Origin: Orientallactaga sibirica
Taxonomy: Eukaryota > Chordata > Mammalia > Rodentia > Dipodidae
Length of the DNA stretch: 64,000 nucleotides
NCBI GenBank assembly: GCA_036365145.1
Contig: JAEOAD010000001.1
Span: 98,739,501-98,803,500 of the forward strand
Reading direction: 5' to 3'
In this document: positions 22,484 to 34,300 of the stretch, piece by piece
Layout of the letters: each line of letters opens with the position of its first letter
Numbering within the stretch: the stretch's first letter is position 1
Program-made: the position numbers and the translations under genes
The notes under the pieces: model-generated
Database searches by the model: none
What the model was told of the DNA's origin: nothing
Seen by the model: only the letters and a program-made list of their open reading frames with translations

Positions 22484-23258
22484 AAAAAAGGGAAAGATTA
22501 GAGAATGAGAATGGAAACAGACATGAAGTGGCCAATGAGAGGAAAATGGAGATCCCCAAGAAATAGCTTATGCCTAATTTCCTGTCATATTAAATTGACT
22601 TTTCTATATAACAGAAATTACATAAATATCATTCTCTCAATAATTAACTCACATTGAGATTGAATAGGTACTAGTTTCTTCCCTAAAGGCAGATCACCCC
22701 TCAGAATGCTACATTACAGGCTTTCTGATTCATCTTCCCTCTCTTGCTTAAGAACCTTGAGTGGATGGAACATCAAACTTTATCACTTAAGCTCCTATTC
22801 TTGGATAAATTTTAGAACAGCCAGCAAGGTCCCTATAGGAAATAGACTAATGACACACCATTGTGAGGGTATACACATGTGCATACACATGCACACCCAC
22901 TGTGAATCAGAGCACTCAGCTGCAGAGATGTCAGCATACAAGATGAAAATAAATGGTGCAAAGTCATTAAAATTCCCAAACTCAATTTTGAGTACACCAA
23001 AAAATGAATGATTGCCAATTGAGATGGGGTGGAAGGACCGTTCTTGCTTTAGGAAATTAATTAATTTAAGGGTTAAGACAGATTGGTTAGAAAATTACCA
23101 AGAAAGGTCACTCCTAACAGAGTCATTATGCTTAGAGTAAACAGTCATCTGCTTACCCTGCAAAATAAATGGCCAGGCTGCTGAATAACTGAATACAAAT
23201 TATCTGCAGGACCCTTGGCTATCCTTATTTCATTTGCCACTAGGGACATACAGAAAGG
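22482..23258. other. Unannotated intronic sequence
   Basis: Nothing recognised. The 101-codon plus-strand frame 22706-23011 has no family likeness. Confidence 0.4.
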
Positions 23259-23322
23259 GGAGTGTGTGCGTGTGTGTGCCTGTGTGTGTGTGTGTGTAGG
23301 GGTGTGTACGTGTGTATATGTT
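23259..23322. repeat. Imperfect (TG)n tract
   Basis: TG units with several C and A interruptions. Confidence 0.9.
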
Positions 23323-23736
23323 GCACTTGTCTATCCCATTATAAATTAATTATTGTCTGTGCTTTAGACAAAGCCACCAGTTCCTGGGTACATCACCAAT
23401 AGAGGAGAGCTCCATAGCTCATGTGCTTGGACCAGGCATCTTATTTCTTTAGCAGAATCTGGGAAGACAACATGGTGTTGCTTAGGAGTAAGGGGTGTTT
23501 ATTTTTTAATCACATGGTTAGTCAAGGAAGTTTTATAGTGGCCTGTCTATCAGGAGTCCAGGACACATAGTACACCCTTCCCTCGCCAAATCTACAATCT
23601 CAAAAGCCTTCTTATACAAATTGGAGATGAGGGAACAATGTAACTTTCATAATAAGACAATTTCAACAGATCTCACTGGGGTTTTTCCATTAGCGTTTTT
23701 AAAGATGCAATTAAGGGTAAAACTAGAATGAGATTT

Positions 23737-23902
23737 GTTTTGTTTTGTTTTGTTTTGTTTTGTTTTCAAGGTAGGGTCTCACTCTAGCCCAGGCTGATCT
23801 GGAATTCACCATGTAGTCTCAGGTTGGCCTAGAACTCATGGTGATCCTCCTACCTCTGCCTCCTAAGTGCTAATATTAAAGGTGTGCACCACCACACCTG
23901 GC
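23737..23902 (-). mobile_element. B1 SINE with (TTTTG)n tail
   Basis: Six TTTTG units, then AAGGTAGGGTCTCACTCTAGCCCAGGCTG..CTCCTAAGTGCTAATATTAAAGGTGTGCACC. The reversed tail has become an (AAAAC) pentanucleotide repeat. Confidence 0.94.
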
Positions 23903-24154
23903 ACAATGAAATGTTTTAATTTCACACTGCATGTGCCTTCATCTAAATCTGATCCTGGAAAACCCACATACTATTCAATGAAATCCTATAAAATACACAC
24001 GAATTCTGAAAAGACCCACCCAAATCCTTGTCCTTCCTTTATTCTCTTAGTAGACTTTTGGGAGTCAATAACTTTTAAGCAATTTCACTTTGATCCCATC
24101 TAGAAAATTCCAGATATATTTCTTCAGTTCATTTTTCATTCATGGATCCATTCT

Positions 24155-24270
24155 TTAATTAAATTAATTTTAATGAGTCTGCTTAATGTGTCAGGCACTA
24201 AACTAGGCTAGGGATGTACAAAGCAACCTTGTCCTACCATCAAGAAGTTTATAGAAAGGGAAAGACAGAA
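24155..24270 (-). mobile_element. Ancient L2/MIR-type fragment (tentative)
   Basis: GTGTCAGGCACTAAACTAGGCTAGGGATGTACAAAG and CATCAAGAAGTTTATAG resemble the reversed end of these mammal-wide elements (gtgccaggcactgtgctaggcgctggggatacaaag). Confidence 0.45.
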
Positions 24271-26133
24271 AAAATGATGAAATGTATTCCATGTGATGGT
24301 TTTAAAGGCAGCTGCAGGATCAGGGGTCTCAGGCCTTATTGCAGATCCCATGCAAGGGAGTAGGGAAAATGCTTGCTAATGAGGGCAGAAAGCTCTGCAT
24401 CACCATACTGGATGCCAGTATAAAGTTCTTTCTCTAAAAGCTGGCAATCTCCCCAAGTGCACAAATACAGATGTTAGCTTGTTTCTGAGTCCTGATCTGG
24501 AAAGCCACAAGCTCAGGGGCATGATCCATCACAGGACAGCCTCCCACAGTTTTCATGGATGGGGCCTGGTGAATAATGGAAGCTTTCAAGAGTGATTATG
24601 GTGAAGAATAAGGAAAAGTCCTTCTCTTGTAGTTGTGTATGGCAGCACTCTGCCCTGGTAAATTACCTGCACACAGCATAGTCTATCAACGTGAGGATCT
24701 CGCTGTTGATATTTTCCCGCCTGCCATTCTATTTATTAACTACCATCCATTACTTTAAAAACATTTTGAGAATCAAAGGCAAGAACAAAAAGAGAAACAA
24801 AAGCATACCAGGAGATAATGTTCTTCCAAAACAACAGGATGTTCACAGGATTATGTCCTTCTAGTAAGCTTGAAAACAATGATGGTTATAGTTACATGCT
24901 GGGAGTATGCGCATGCTGATATGAGGTGTCAAGCAGATCAGAAATCCATTTGGTTCCTCATTTATGGAGCAGAGATGTTATCTGAAATTTCATCCAAGTG
25001 TATCCTTACTGGGAAAGGACATTCTCTGTCCTTAAGATGTTCTGCAACCATATTATTTTTGAAATTTTCATGATGTTCTTTCAGCTATCTAGACATACTC
25101 TGAGTTTCTGAAAAACCAGTGGGACACACAATCTTGAGTGAAAGCAACTTCACATTTGGCTGCTGATAGGTTCCCTGATACCATTCATTTGGCATCTACC
25201 CCTCCCCCAATCCTGTGAAATATCTCAAAGCCCTGCTGTCACCCCAGGTTATTACTGGAACCTTGGGTTGTTATTCAAGTTTGTCCCTTGTGAAAAGCAA
25301 AGGTATATGGTGCTGCCTTAGCCTGATAGTGATCTTTCTCTCTAACTCCCACTACATACAATGCTTGTTTTCCTGCTGGAAAAAAAATAATAATAACAAC
25401 ATTTTCATGGGACTCAGGAATGAAAGAAGAATGAAAATACTGGGAGATTACCCCCAAGGAAAACACAATAACATAATTCTGAAGGATTGAGGGTTTTTTT
25501 TTTTTATGTTTTTACTATAAAGACACCCTCATCAAACACACAAAATGATCACTGCTATGCTTTCTATAGAATCAAAACTTCCTTCAAGGTGAGCATCTCC
25601 CTCTGCTCGGTGGCAATTTCAGCAGGCTTGTGACAATACAAATGCCAGCAAAACATGTAAATAGTTATTAGAGACAAATTCAAGCCACAATTTAGACACT
25701 GTCCCCATATTTCACCGTGCTATGGATTGATCGGTGATAGATATGGCTCTGAAATGGCCTGAGGCATGAGGCTCTTAAATTTACAACAAAATAATTATAG
25801 TTTTCAATATCAATTTTATCAATCCTGCATTACATGTTTTTTTTTTCTTTTTTCTATACTATAAAGGGAACTAAGTTTATGATTTACATGGACAGCATGA
25901 CAGTGTTTCAGGAAAAGATGCAAAAGAAACTAGACTGTTAGTGTGGGTGATAAATTTGTGTCCTCGTTAATGCAGAATGTATTAGTCAGGACCAATGCTA
26001 GATGGGAGAACATGCTTACTGAAATTTGTATAGTTTGAAATAATCAGCCTCATTAGTGAGTAACTAAGGCAAGCAAACCCCAAGAAAAAAAACGGGCCAA
26101 GTGTTCAGTGATTCTATGTGTCCTTTGCATATT
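24271..26133. other. Unannotated intronic sequence
   Basis: 1.9 kb with no recognised young repeat and no exon. Frames are short and overlap on both strands. A stretch like this could hold conserved non-coding elements; alignment is needed to tell. Confidence 0.4.
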
Positions 26134-26378
26134 GTTATTTATATTTTTATTTATTTGAGAGACAGAGAGAGAGAAAGAGAAGCAGGGAGAAAGAGAGAAA
26201 GAGAGAGTGAGAGAGAGACAGAGAACAAGCAAGCACATGGGGACACCAGGGCCTCCTGCCCCTGCAAATGAACTTCAGATGCACTACTTTGTATATTTGG
26301 CTTTATGTATGTACTGGGGAATCACACCCAGGCCATCAAGCTTTGAAAACAAGTGCTTCTAAGACAACTCTCCAGCCC
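26134..26378 (-). mobile_element. DIP-like SINE
   Basis: TTTTATTTATTTGAGAGACAGAGAG, an enlarged GAGA region, GGGGACACCAGGGCC, CCCTGCAAATGAACTTCAGATGC, and AAGACAACTCTCCAGCCCC. Flanks CCTTTGCATATT and CTTTTGCAAATT form an imperfect duplication. Confidence 0.88.
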
Positions 26379-26884
26379 CTCTTTTGCAAATTTAAATCAC
26401 CAGGGTTGCCTGTAAATTTCCTATATGCTTGTGGATAGAGGAAAGTTTCTCATTCAATTAGTCTTGGATATGGCCATATATGCCATTATAAAATGATCCC
26501 CAGGTGATTCTAATGTACTTAGCACACAACCAGGCATTTGATGGATAGAGTAGCAGCAACATAAGAACAGTGGTTTATGTATATATCGAGTAAAGGGAGA
26601 TATTGAGAAACTACCATGTGATAGTCACTGTTCTTTCCTCTGGCGCTACTAAACAAAGAAATTGCAAATTAAATACTTCCAAGAAGTCTCACATCTGGTG
26701 AGATAGAAAGATACATACAGAGTTGCTTCTGCCTGCCCCATCATGGCTGCGGCAGAAGAAACCACAAAGAGCAGGTTTCTTCTCCCCTACTCTCAACTAA
26801 GGACAACCAACATCAGACATCTGGGGTGTGCTGGCCACTGTAAACATTCCAGATATCTGTAGCAACATTAGCTAAGGGAAGAAT

Positions 26885-26964
26885 TTTGCAATATCCATTT
26901 ACACATGAGGAAACTGAGGCACACAGATGTTTATCAATAAGTGGTAGTTAGCGATATCACTCCT
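26885..26964 (-). mobile_element. MIR fragment
   Basis: CCATTTACACATGAGGAAACTGAGGCACACAGATG and AATAAGTGGTAG match the reversed MIR core (ccattttacagatgaggaaactgaggctcagag..taagtggcag). Confidence 0.7.
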
Positions 26965-27245
26965 TTTTGTATGTGTATGTATGTGTGTATGCATGCACAT
27001 GTGCACATAGTTATACATGTGTGTACAGGTGCATGTGTTCATGTGTAGGCATGCATGTGGATGTCATTAGGTATTTACCTCAGACATACCACCCACCTCT
27101 TCTGGAGATAGACAGGGTCTCTCACTGGCCTGAAGTTCATTGATTAGGATAGATAGGGATCCTCTTGTCTCCACCTCTTCAATGCTGGGATTACTGACAC
27201 AAACCACTATGCCTGGGTACTAAGGATTGAACTCAAGTCCTTATG
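26965..27245 (-). mobile_element. B4 SINE
   Basis: A TG-rich start, then ATAGACAGGGTCTCTCACTGG, CCTGAAGTTCATTGATTAGG, CTCCACCTCTTCAATGCTGGGATTAC and TAAGGATTGAACTCAAGTCCTTATGC. This is the reversed B4 order, moderately diverged. Confidence 0.78.
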
Positions 27246-27824
27246 CTTAAACACACACACACCCATTTTCCTGGGTCACAATTTTTCTATGTATCATTAC
27301 AATCCAAGGACATGAGTTTCTGTTATGTTTCTACTTCATATAATATTCCTGTCATGACTTATAATGTGTTATTATTATATGTGCCATATAATTTTATAAT
27401 GCTATATTATTATAATATGCCATAACCTGAATAATTCAATTATGGTGATCCCCATCATATGATGTGTCATTCATAATTCACAGACGTAAGCTAACATGGT
27501 CAAGATAACACCACTCTCAACTTACTTAACTTTGGACACAGATACTCCAATCTATTGGTTCAAAAATAACACACTTCCACCTGTAAAACCACAGGGAATT
27601 TATCTGCCTCTGTCTACCTTTAATCAACTGTTAATATGTCTTGAATACATTTAAGAGGAAAAATAGGATTTTTTTCTTTTTTAGACAAAATATAGACAAA
27701 AATGCTTTCCATTAACATTGCAAAAGAAATCTTGTATAAGCAAAGCCAACATGTAGGGTAACATTTAGATATTTGAAATGCCCTAGCAAGTTTGGAAATC
27801 ACAGTATGTCCAATAAACTTTTTT

Positions 27825-27910
27825 TCTTATAAATGAGGAGCCTGTGGTTCTACACACAAAAGAACTTTCCAGAGGGCATACCATCAGGGTGTGTGTTGAG
27901 ACTGGACCAC
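27825..27910 (-). mobile_element. MIR-like fragment (tentative)
   Basis: CTTATAAATGAGGAGCCTGTGG and AACTTTCCAGAGGGCATACC faintly follow the reversed MIR core. Confidence 0.3.
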
Positions 27911-29113
27911 TGGACATACACACAGTATCCACAGATTATGCAGTTTCAAAGGACCCACCAAACTAGTGATCTCCAACAGATTTACTGTTAATATTTTATT
28001 TGCAAAAGTTTCAGGGACATTCAAGCAAGTAAAGCATTTTTCCATTTAGACTTTCTAACATTTCTACAGCACTCTCTAAAATGTAAGAATTAAATTGAGA
28101 ACTAGCAGCCTGTAAACTCAATTCTTTTGAATAAACAACTCTCATTGCCTATCTGAATGTCAGCCATTTTTTCTGCCTCCTGAAAAGCTGCAAAAGTTAT
28201 CTTTTCAATGGGGTTCAGAAAGCTAAGTATTCTTGAGTACTGAATCATGGCTGAGGATCCCACTTCTGCTCTCCTCCAATTTATGACTTGGCCCCAAGTC
28301 AACATTGTGCTGTGCCTCTGGCACACAACTCTTCACAAACACGTTGCCTCCCCGTTTCCACTTGGGCCTGACAAGCAGCTCATGAGCATTCAGTGCTGTG
28401 ATTTCCTCGGGCAAAACAGCAGGATGCTTCTCGCTTCTTTCCCTGGAATCCTATGCCTAGTAAACTGCACAGCACCGAGATGAAATGTAGTGAAGAGCCA
28501 CTCAGCTCCAAGAGACAAGAGGCAGGGTGCAGTTAGACAATCACAGTGCAGATGCTTTTGGGCATAAAGAAAAGAAGAAAAAGAAGAATGCATGAAATAT
28601 GCTAGAAATGAAGAGAAATGACATTTCGTGGATCCTACAATTCATCTGGCACTTCAAGTATGTTTTCTTTCAGGATAATAATAATAATAATATAAAGACA
28701 CATGTTACGCTCATGTGCCGAAAGGCTTTCATGAGCAATAGGAAGCTGCAAGCATAGCTCTGGCACGGGGATTTCCTGAACTCTGAGATTCCCTTCGCAG
28801 TTCAGACAGAGCCTCCGTGATGAGAGGGTTAGTGCAGCCCCAGAGGAAAGAAAGCTGCACTTTCCTTTCCTTCGGAGTAAGTACCACGAGCAAGACACTG
28901 CTGTTGCCTATGATGCAAAACTCAACCCTCAAAAGCATCATGGAAACTAAAATAACATCCTCAGATACAGGGAAACTATTCTTCACAAACCTATGCCTTG
29001 GCTTAAACCAAAAGAAACTCTCAAACACTTTAAGTGAGTATATGCCCATCTTTCTGATCTGAAATGCTACAATATTCACAACCTATTCACTTTTGAAACA
29101 AGGCAAATGAGGT
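27911..29113. other. Unannotated intronic sequence
   Basis: No repeat recognised. Overlapping frames of 60-116 codons on both strands at 28102-29079 have no family likeness or splice context. Confidence 0.4.
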
Positions 29114-29130
29114 CCAGAGTCAGTAATCTT

Positions 29131-29357
29131 TTTTAAAAAAAATTTTGTTTATTTATTTAAGAGCAACTGACACAGAGAGAAAGAGGCAGATAGAGAGAGA
29201 ATAGGTGTGCCAGGGTCTCCAGCCACTGCAAACAAAGTCCAGATGCATGCACCACTTTGTACATCTGGCTTACGTGGGTCCTGGGGAATTGACCCTTGAA
29301 CCCAGGTCCGTAGGCTTCACAGGCAAGCCCTTAACCACTAAGCCATCTCTCCAGCCC
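29131..29357 (-). mobile_element. DIP-like SINE (short form)
   Basis: A/T-rich tail, GAGAGA run, GGTGTGCCAGGGTCTCCAGCC..TTAACCACTAAGCCATCTCTCCAGCCCC. A perfect 17-bp duplication ccagagtcagtaatctt flanks it (29114-29130, 29358-29374), so the insertion is well preserved. Confidence 0.96.
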
Positions 29358-29429
29358 CCAGAGTCAGTAATCTTAACAAGTGCCTGCATAGACTAAATAA
29401 ACATCTCGTGTCTGCCTTCTTTGTAGGGG

Positions 29430-29600
29430 CAGAGAATCCATAAAGAAATCAGTCTGTGGTGAAGACCTGTAGACTTTGTAACTTTGGAGGTGAAAACAGC
29501 AGAACTGAAGGTCAAAGCCAGCTTAGGCTAGAGAGTGAGTTTAAGGCTAGCCTTGTCAACTTAGGAAGAATTTATCTTGAACAAATAAATGATGAATATA
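29430..29600 (+). mobile_element. Old B1/B4-related SINE (tentative)
   Basis: GAAGGTCAAAGCCAGCTTAGGCTAGAGAGTGAGTTTAAGGCTAGCC is like the second half of B1-type elements. An AAATAAATG-rich end follows. Highly diverged. Confidence 0.45.
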
Positions 29601-32154
29601 TAAATAAGAAAAAATAAGAACGGGTTATGGTTCCATGATAATGTGGTTTTCTACTGAATATATGGCCCTGGTTTCAATCTCCTTCAACCAAAAGACAAAT
29701 CCATAAGTAGTTTTTTTGGTTGATTTTATCTTTCCCTGTGGGTCTGGGGACCAGGGGTTGATGGGGGATGTCAGATGGATGAAGAGAGTAGTCTCAGGAA
29801 GGACAGGGAAGAGGAAATAAATTCCAGATTCCAGGCTCTTGCTGATCTAGTCGACTAAAGCTCGTTCCAAGGTCTAATGCATAGACTTTGTGTTTGTCAT
29901 TGTGAATGACCTTGGCAATGCTCCCTGACCTTTTCCTCTACTCCAGTATGCCTGATAAAAGAAGCCGTCCAAAATTCCAATCTGAATATATCCTGCACAG
30001 TTTTGTCTGGAGAAGATGGAGGACATGGGTTAAATTAAGCTCCACCGGCAAAGACCACAGGCAGCCAAACAGATCAGGACCCTCATGGAAGCAGCTGCCT
30101 CGGCTGTGCCCTGCTGCCCAACTTCACTGTCCTCCTGCAAACCACACAGGTTTTCTGATGACCGACAGAGAATTTTATCATGTGTTTTCAATGTCCAGTT
30201 AGAGTCGACCACACTTACATATACTACAAATTTGAGCCAGGAAAGGCAATAATTATTAACAAAGTCCACTGGTTCACAAGTGATCAGCTAATGATGCCTC
30301 AAGAGCTACCAAAAAAGGGGCACCAGAGGCAAGAAAAGGGTGCCCAGAGGCAAGACCCGAGTCAAGACAGGAGCAGTAAAAGAGGCACTTGGGGTCAGCA
30401 AAATTCCAGTTGCCAAGTTACTGTAGATCATGGCCATTTGATACCCATCAGAACATAGACTGTCTCCACCTCCACACTGAACAATAACTCACTAAGTTCT
30501 GAAGGGAAAGGTGTTTGTTCAGTTTTCTGCAACCCTGAAAAGGAAATGCCCCCTTCTAAAGCAGAAGCAAGTGGGTAGTTAAAATTCGGACATTCTTTTG
30601 AGTCAGAAGTGATACATCCTCATCCAGAAACAAAAAGTAACAAATAGAAGTGCAGTGATTTAGGACGTTGGGAAATGATATTAAATAAGTGAGAAAAGTG
30701 GTGTTCCAATAACCAGCAGTCAACTTCCAAAGGATTCCAGACAAATTTTCCTTGTGTCCCTGAACAGAAATGTTCATCTTCCAACCATAAACGTGGTTAA
30801 TCCACAACTTCAATTATTTATGAAGGTATGTGTTTGGCACAATGCAAAGAATATGAATTTCATAGTTGATTAGTTTAAGGGTTGGTAGTGGGGAAGGCAG
30901 ACATTGGTGATGTTATCTTATTTCTTCCTAACTTTTAAAGTGTTAAAACTGAGCCCACAGTGGCCCAGCTCAGTTTTCTCATTTGAAGGGTGCAATGAAG
31001 CAAGACATTCAAAGACAAATTATTTTCAAAAAGCTGTTTTAAGTCTTGCTCCCTAGAAGTTCAGGCTGAAATAAATATACATTTTTTTAAAAGAAAGAAA
31101 AAGAGTGCCATGCCTTTCATGAATTGATTGTATCTCCTGCTTCTGCAAGCTAAGAAGTCATGATCGTGTGCAATCACAGATTGTTTGAAGCCAATAAACG
31201 GAAGGTGACGACCTTGCTAATACATCCCAGCAGGAGAAAGAAATCAAGTCGTGCTGAGGAATAACTCTTCAGCATACCACCTCACTTTGGAAAGAAGAGA
31301 ACAGCCTTGAAAACACCCTGGCTTGATTTACAGTTGTACAGGATTTCAGAAAACTTCAGCTAAAATAAGAGCTAAAGGAGTTCCCAATAGTTCTCCAATA
31401 GTGGTGCTTTTCATTTATCTTGTCCTGTGAAATGTTTTCTCCCTCTGGTTGCTGGCTTCACTGCCATGCACAGCTTCCAGGACTCTGTTCAGAATTGAGC
31501 ACATCCTATAATGGTGATGCATATCTCCAATCCTAAGGTTAGTTATGAAGTGACAGCATAACATGGAGCAGCCAAGCTTAGGAATCAATGGGCTAAACAT
31601 TTTATCTGTTCTTAAGTAACTCTCCAAAGCTAAAGGAATATACTTGCCTCGCCTTTACCATGGCGTTTGCTCCTGGCACACATAGTGAGTGCACTGTATA
31701 TGTGAAGCATGACTGTATTGGTCTATGTGCTACAAATAAATTAATATTTGTCACTTCCTACATGTGTTGTGATGATAAGTTAGAACATAACCTGATATTT
31801 GAGTATAATGTCCTTCTGTAAGTCTTTAATTTTCTGTGATAGAAGGGGACATGTTTTACAACCAATAATTAAATCCACAGATGACAAAGATAATTTTTAA
31901 AAATATCTTTCCAAGGAAATGTATCTTGGTGTTGACTGTCTATTGTGGCACAAGAACTTAAACTTGGTGCTAGGAATGTGGAAGTGAACAAGGTAATTTT
32001 ACTGCTCACAATGTTTTCTATACAGGTACTACATGTATGGTAATAACACACTGAAAAAGAAAAGAAATTTGCACAAAGAATGCTGCATTTTCTGTGTTGA
32101 ATGAGAGAGCTGGCATACAGATAAGACAAGAGAGGGTCCCTGTGGGTTCTCAAC
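29601..32154. other. Unannotated intronic sequence
   Basis: 2.5 kb without a young repeat. A weak L2/MIR-like phrase (TTGGTGCTAGGAATGTGGAAGTGAACAAGG) lies near 31967. No exon is recognised. With 24.3-26.1 kb it is among the longest repeat-poor stretches and a fair place to look for conserved elements. Confidence 0.4.
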
Positions 32155-32320
32155 TGGGGATTTGGAGCTAGAATGCCAGGCTCTGATCTCTGCTCTACTG
32201 CTTATCATCCCGAGCCCCTGTTTGGTTACTTCTCTGTGCATATGCTTTTTCATCTATGGAAGGAGGAAGGACAGAATGAGTAGTAGATGAAGGTAGTAAC
32301 AAATACCAGCAAAGGCCACA
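32155..32320 (+). mobile_element. MIR SINE
   Basis: TTTGGAGCTAGAATGCCAGGCTCTGATCTCTGCTCTACTGC follows the MIR 5' half, and TTACTTCTCTGTGCATATGC..TTTTTCATCTATGG its core. Ancient and diverged. Confidence 0.65.
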
Positions 32321-32640
32321 TGACCTGTTACAAAAATGAGGACTATAATTGCTATGTTTCTATACTACCTTGATACAAAGTGTTTATATATATCTACACT
32401 AATATTAAGATTACATCACTAGCTAACTATTGTTGAATTTATATTTGACCTATTATATTAGAGACTAAGCATTCCTCAAGGAACCTTGCTTTGTGTTGGG
32501 GTAAGATTGTATGTTTCTGGTTGTATGTGGCATGGTTATACCATGTTTGGCAGAATTATGAGCTTGTTACTGTTTTCATTTGGGAAATTAAGTATGATGT
32601 AAGGAGATATGGTTTGATGTCAAGTTGACAAGGGGTAGAC

Positions 32641-33090
32641 TTTTGATGGTTAAGGTGTTTTCAACTTGATCTGCTTAGTAATTCACAGACATTCTCCTTT
32701 TGGATGAGTGTCCAAAGTTGCTTCCAGGAAGGATTAACTGAAAGAGAAAGTCTTTCCCCCAGGGTGAGCCCTTCCCCCAGAGTGGGCAGCCCCTCTCAGA
32801 AGAGGACTTTATATAATGAAACTCTGGGTGAAAATATTCCCCTTCCTTCCACTTGGTTTCTGGAGCTGATTTCTGCCTTCCAGCATGGACTGAAGACTAG
32901 CATCAATTGAAGACCCACATGGATTAAAGGCCAGCAACTCCTCAGGAAGCCTCCAGGCCTTCAGTGCTGGATTGGGACTGCTGAGGCATCTGGCCACATG
33001 AACTGAGCAGCTACCAGGTTCCTCAATTCCCGGGCCTGCAACTGCTATTGGACTGCTGTAAGCTAATCCAATGGATTTATATCCGTGTGG
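32641..33090 (+). mobile_element. ERVL LTR (MT2-like)
   Basis: TTTGATGGTTAAGGTGTTTTCAACTTGATCTG begins it. Then GCTTCCAGGAAGGATTAACTGAAAG, a TATATAATGAAACTCTGGGTG promoter-like part, CTGCCTTCCAGCATGGACTGAAGAC and CTGAGCAGCTACC follow. This order fits rodent MT2-type LTRs. The 3' end appears cut off by the reversed element starting near 33091. Confidence 0.62.
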
Positions 33091-33095
33091 GTTTG

Positions 33096-33114
33096 AACCC
33101 CACTTCTGGTACCA
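33096..33114 (-). other. Retroviral primer-binding site, tRNA-Leu type
   Basis: The minus strand reads TGGTACCAGAAGTGGGGTT, beginning seven bases beyond the LTR end at 33122. It matches the 3' end of tRNA-Leu(UAA) with one mismatch. ERVL and MaLR elements use tRNA-Leu, so internal sequence adjoins this LTR and it is not a simple solo LTR. Confidence 0.7.
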
Positions 33115-33121
33115 ATTTTAC

Positions 33122-33470
33122 TGTTGCAGTCAGGTTCATATTGCTGGCAGAAAACACCTGACCAAGAGAAGCTTGTGGGAAAAAAAAGGTTCATTTTGGT
33201 TTACAGACTTGAAGGGAAGCTCTGTGATGGTAGGGGAAAATGATAACATGAGCAGAGGGCTCCTCTGATCCTCACCAACATCAGGTGGACAACAGCCACA
33301 GGAGAGTGTGCCAAACACTGGCAAGGGGAAACTGGCTATAATACCTATAATCCCCATCCCCAATCGTATACTGTCTCCAGGAGGTGTTAATTCCCAAATC
33401 TCTATCAACTGGGAACCTAGCATTCAGAACACCTAAGTATATGGGGGACACCTGAATCAAACAACCACCA
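33122..33470 (-). mobile_element. ERVL-MaLR-like LTR (family B)
   Basis: The minus strand begins GGTGGTTGTTTGATTCAGGTGTCCCCCATAT and ends GACTGCAACA. Its first part resembles that of family A, but the body differs (for example CCTGGAGACAGTATACG). It is read as the 5' LTR of a truncated element because a primer site follows it. Confidence 0.75.
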
Positions 33471-33484
33471 TTCACAATGATAGT

Positions 33485-33590
33485 ACGCATTGCAGACTTA
33501 TTGTGAGGATTAGCTAAGACATAGTCAACACTTAGAAGAGGGCCAGGTGCCCTGTACTCAGTATAAAATTTGCAATTATTATTATTTATT
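33485..33590 (+). mobile_element. MIR 3' end
   Basis: TTGTGAGGATTAGCTAAGACATAG, CACTTAGAAGAGGGCCAGGTGCCC, ACTCAGTATAAAATT and ATTATTATT follow the MIR end (gtgaggattaaatgagataat..gtgcctggcacatagtaagtgctcaataaat). Confidence 0.6.
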
Positions 33591-33699
33591 AGGCAAATCA
33601 AATAGAGGGTAAAAAATACATTTTAAGCAACAACCCATATATATATAATCCAAGGTATTTGCTTATGTTGCTATTTGTTATTATCTACTGTGTGGTTAG

Positions 33700-33845
33700 T
33701 GGGTAATGTACACTCAACTCCACTTTCACTATAATCCTAAGAGACAAATGCACATTTTCCAGTGAGGAAACAAAGAAGAGATATTTATCTGCCCACATCC
33801 TTAGAGCATGTAAATAGACGGAGCCTGGATCCACAATGAAATTAT
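33700..33845 (-). mobile_element. MIR fragment
   Basis: ACATTTTCCAGTGAGGAAACAAAGAAGAG, TATCTGCCCACATCC and GACGGAGCCTGGATCC follow the reversed MIR core and left half. Confidence 0.55.
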
Positions 33846-34083
33846 CCAAGAGCCCAAATGTGGACCCCTTATATGACATTATCTTCCAAGAGTACAGGCA
33901 GTTTTATCAGAGCATACAAATATCTCACCTAAGATGAAACTTATAATTCTCTTTATTTATTATGAGTTTATTAAGTGGAGTTATCATAGTCAGGGAAGAT
34001 AGCACATAATAGGAAGAAAGTGATAGAAACTAAAACAAAGTCATTTGAGACTCCAGAAAGTTTATCTCTAAAAACAGAAGTCA

Positions 34084-34300
34084 GGGATGGAGGGATGGTT
34101 TAGCAGTTAAGGTGCTTGCCTATGAAGATGAAGGACCAAGACTGGATTCCTCAGTGCCCACATAAGCTAGATGCACAAGGTAGCACATATATCTGGAGTT
34201 TGTTTGCAGTGGCTGGAGTCCCTGGTGCTCTTATTCTCTATCTTCTGTCTGCCTCTTTCCTCTCTCTTTCTCTTTAAATCAAATAAATAAATAAATAAAA
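34084..34300 (+). mobile_element. DIP-like SINE (short form)
   Basis: GGATGGAGGGATGGTTTAGCAGTTAAGGTGCTTGCC..TAAGCTAGATGCACAAGGTAGCAC..TGGAGTTTGTTTGCAGTGGCTGGAG, CT-rich stretch and an (AAAT)n tail. Confidence 0.93.

Noticed and set aside
33117..33475. tttac and ttcac as a target duplication of the LTR at 33122-33470
   Set aside because: The tttac side is the conserved spacer between LTR end and primer site (GTAAA in element direction), also present at the provirus 45654-45659, so the match is coincidence.
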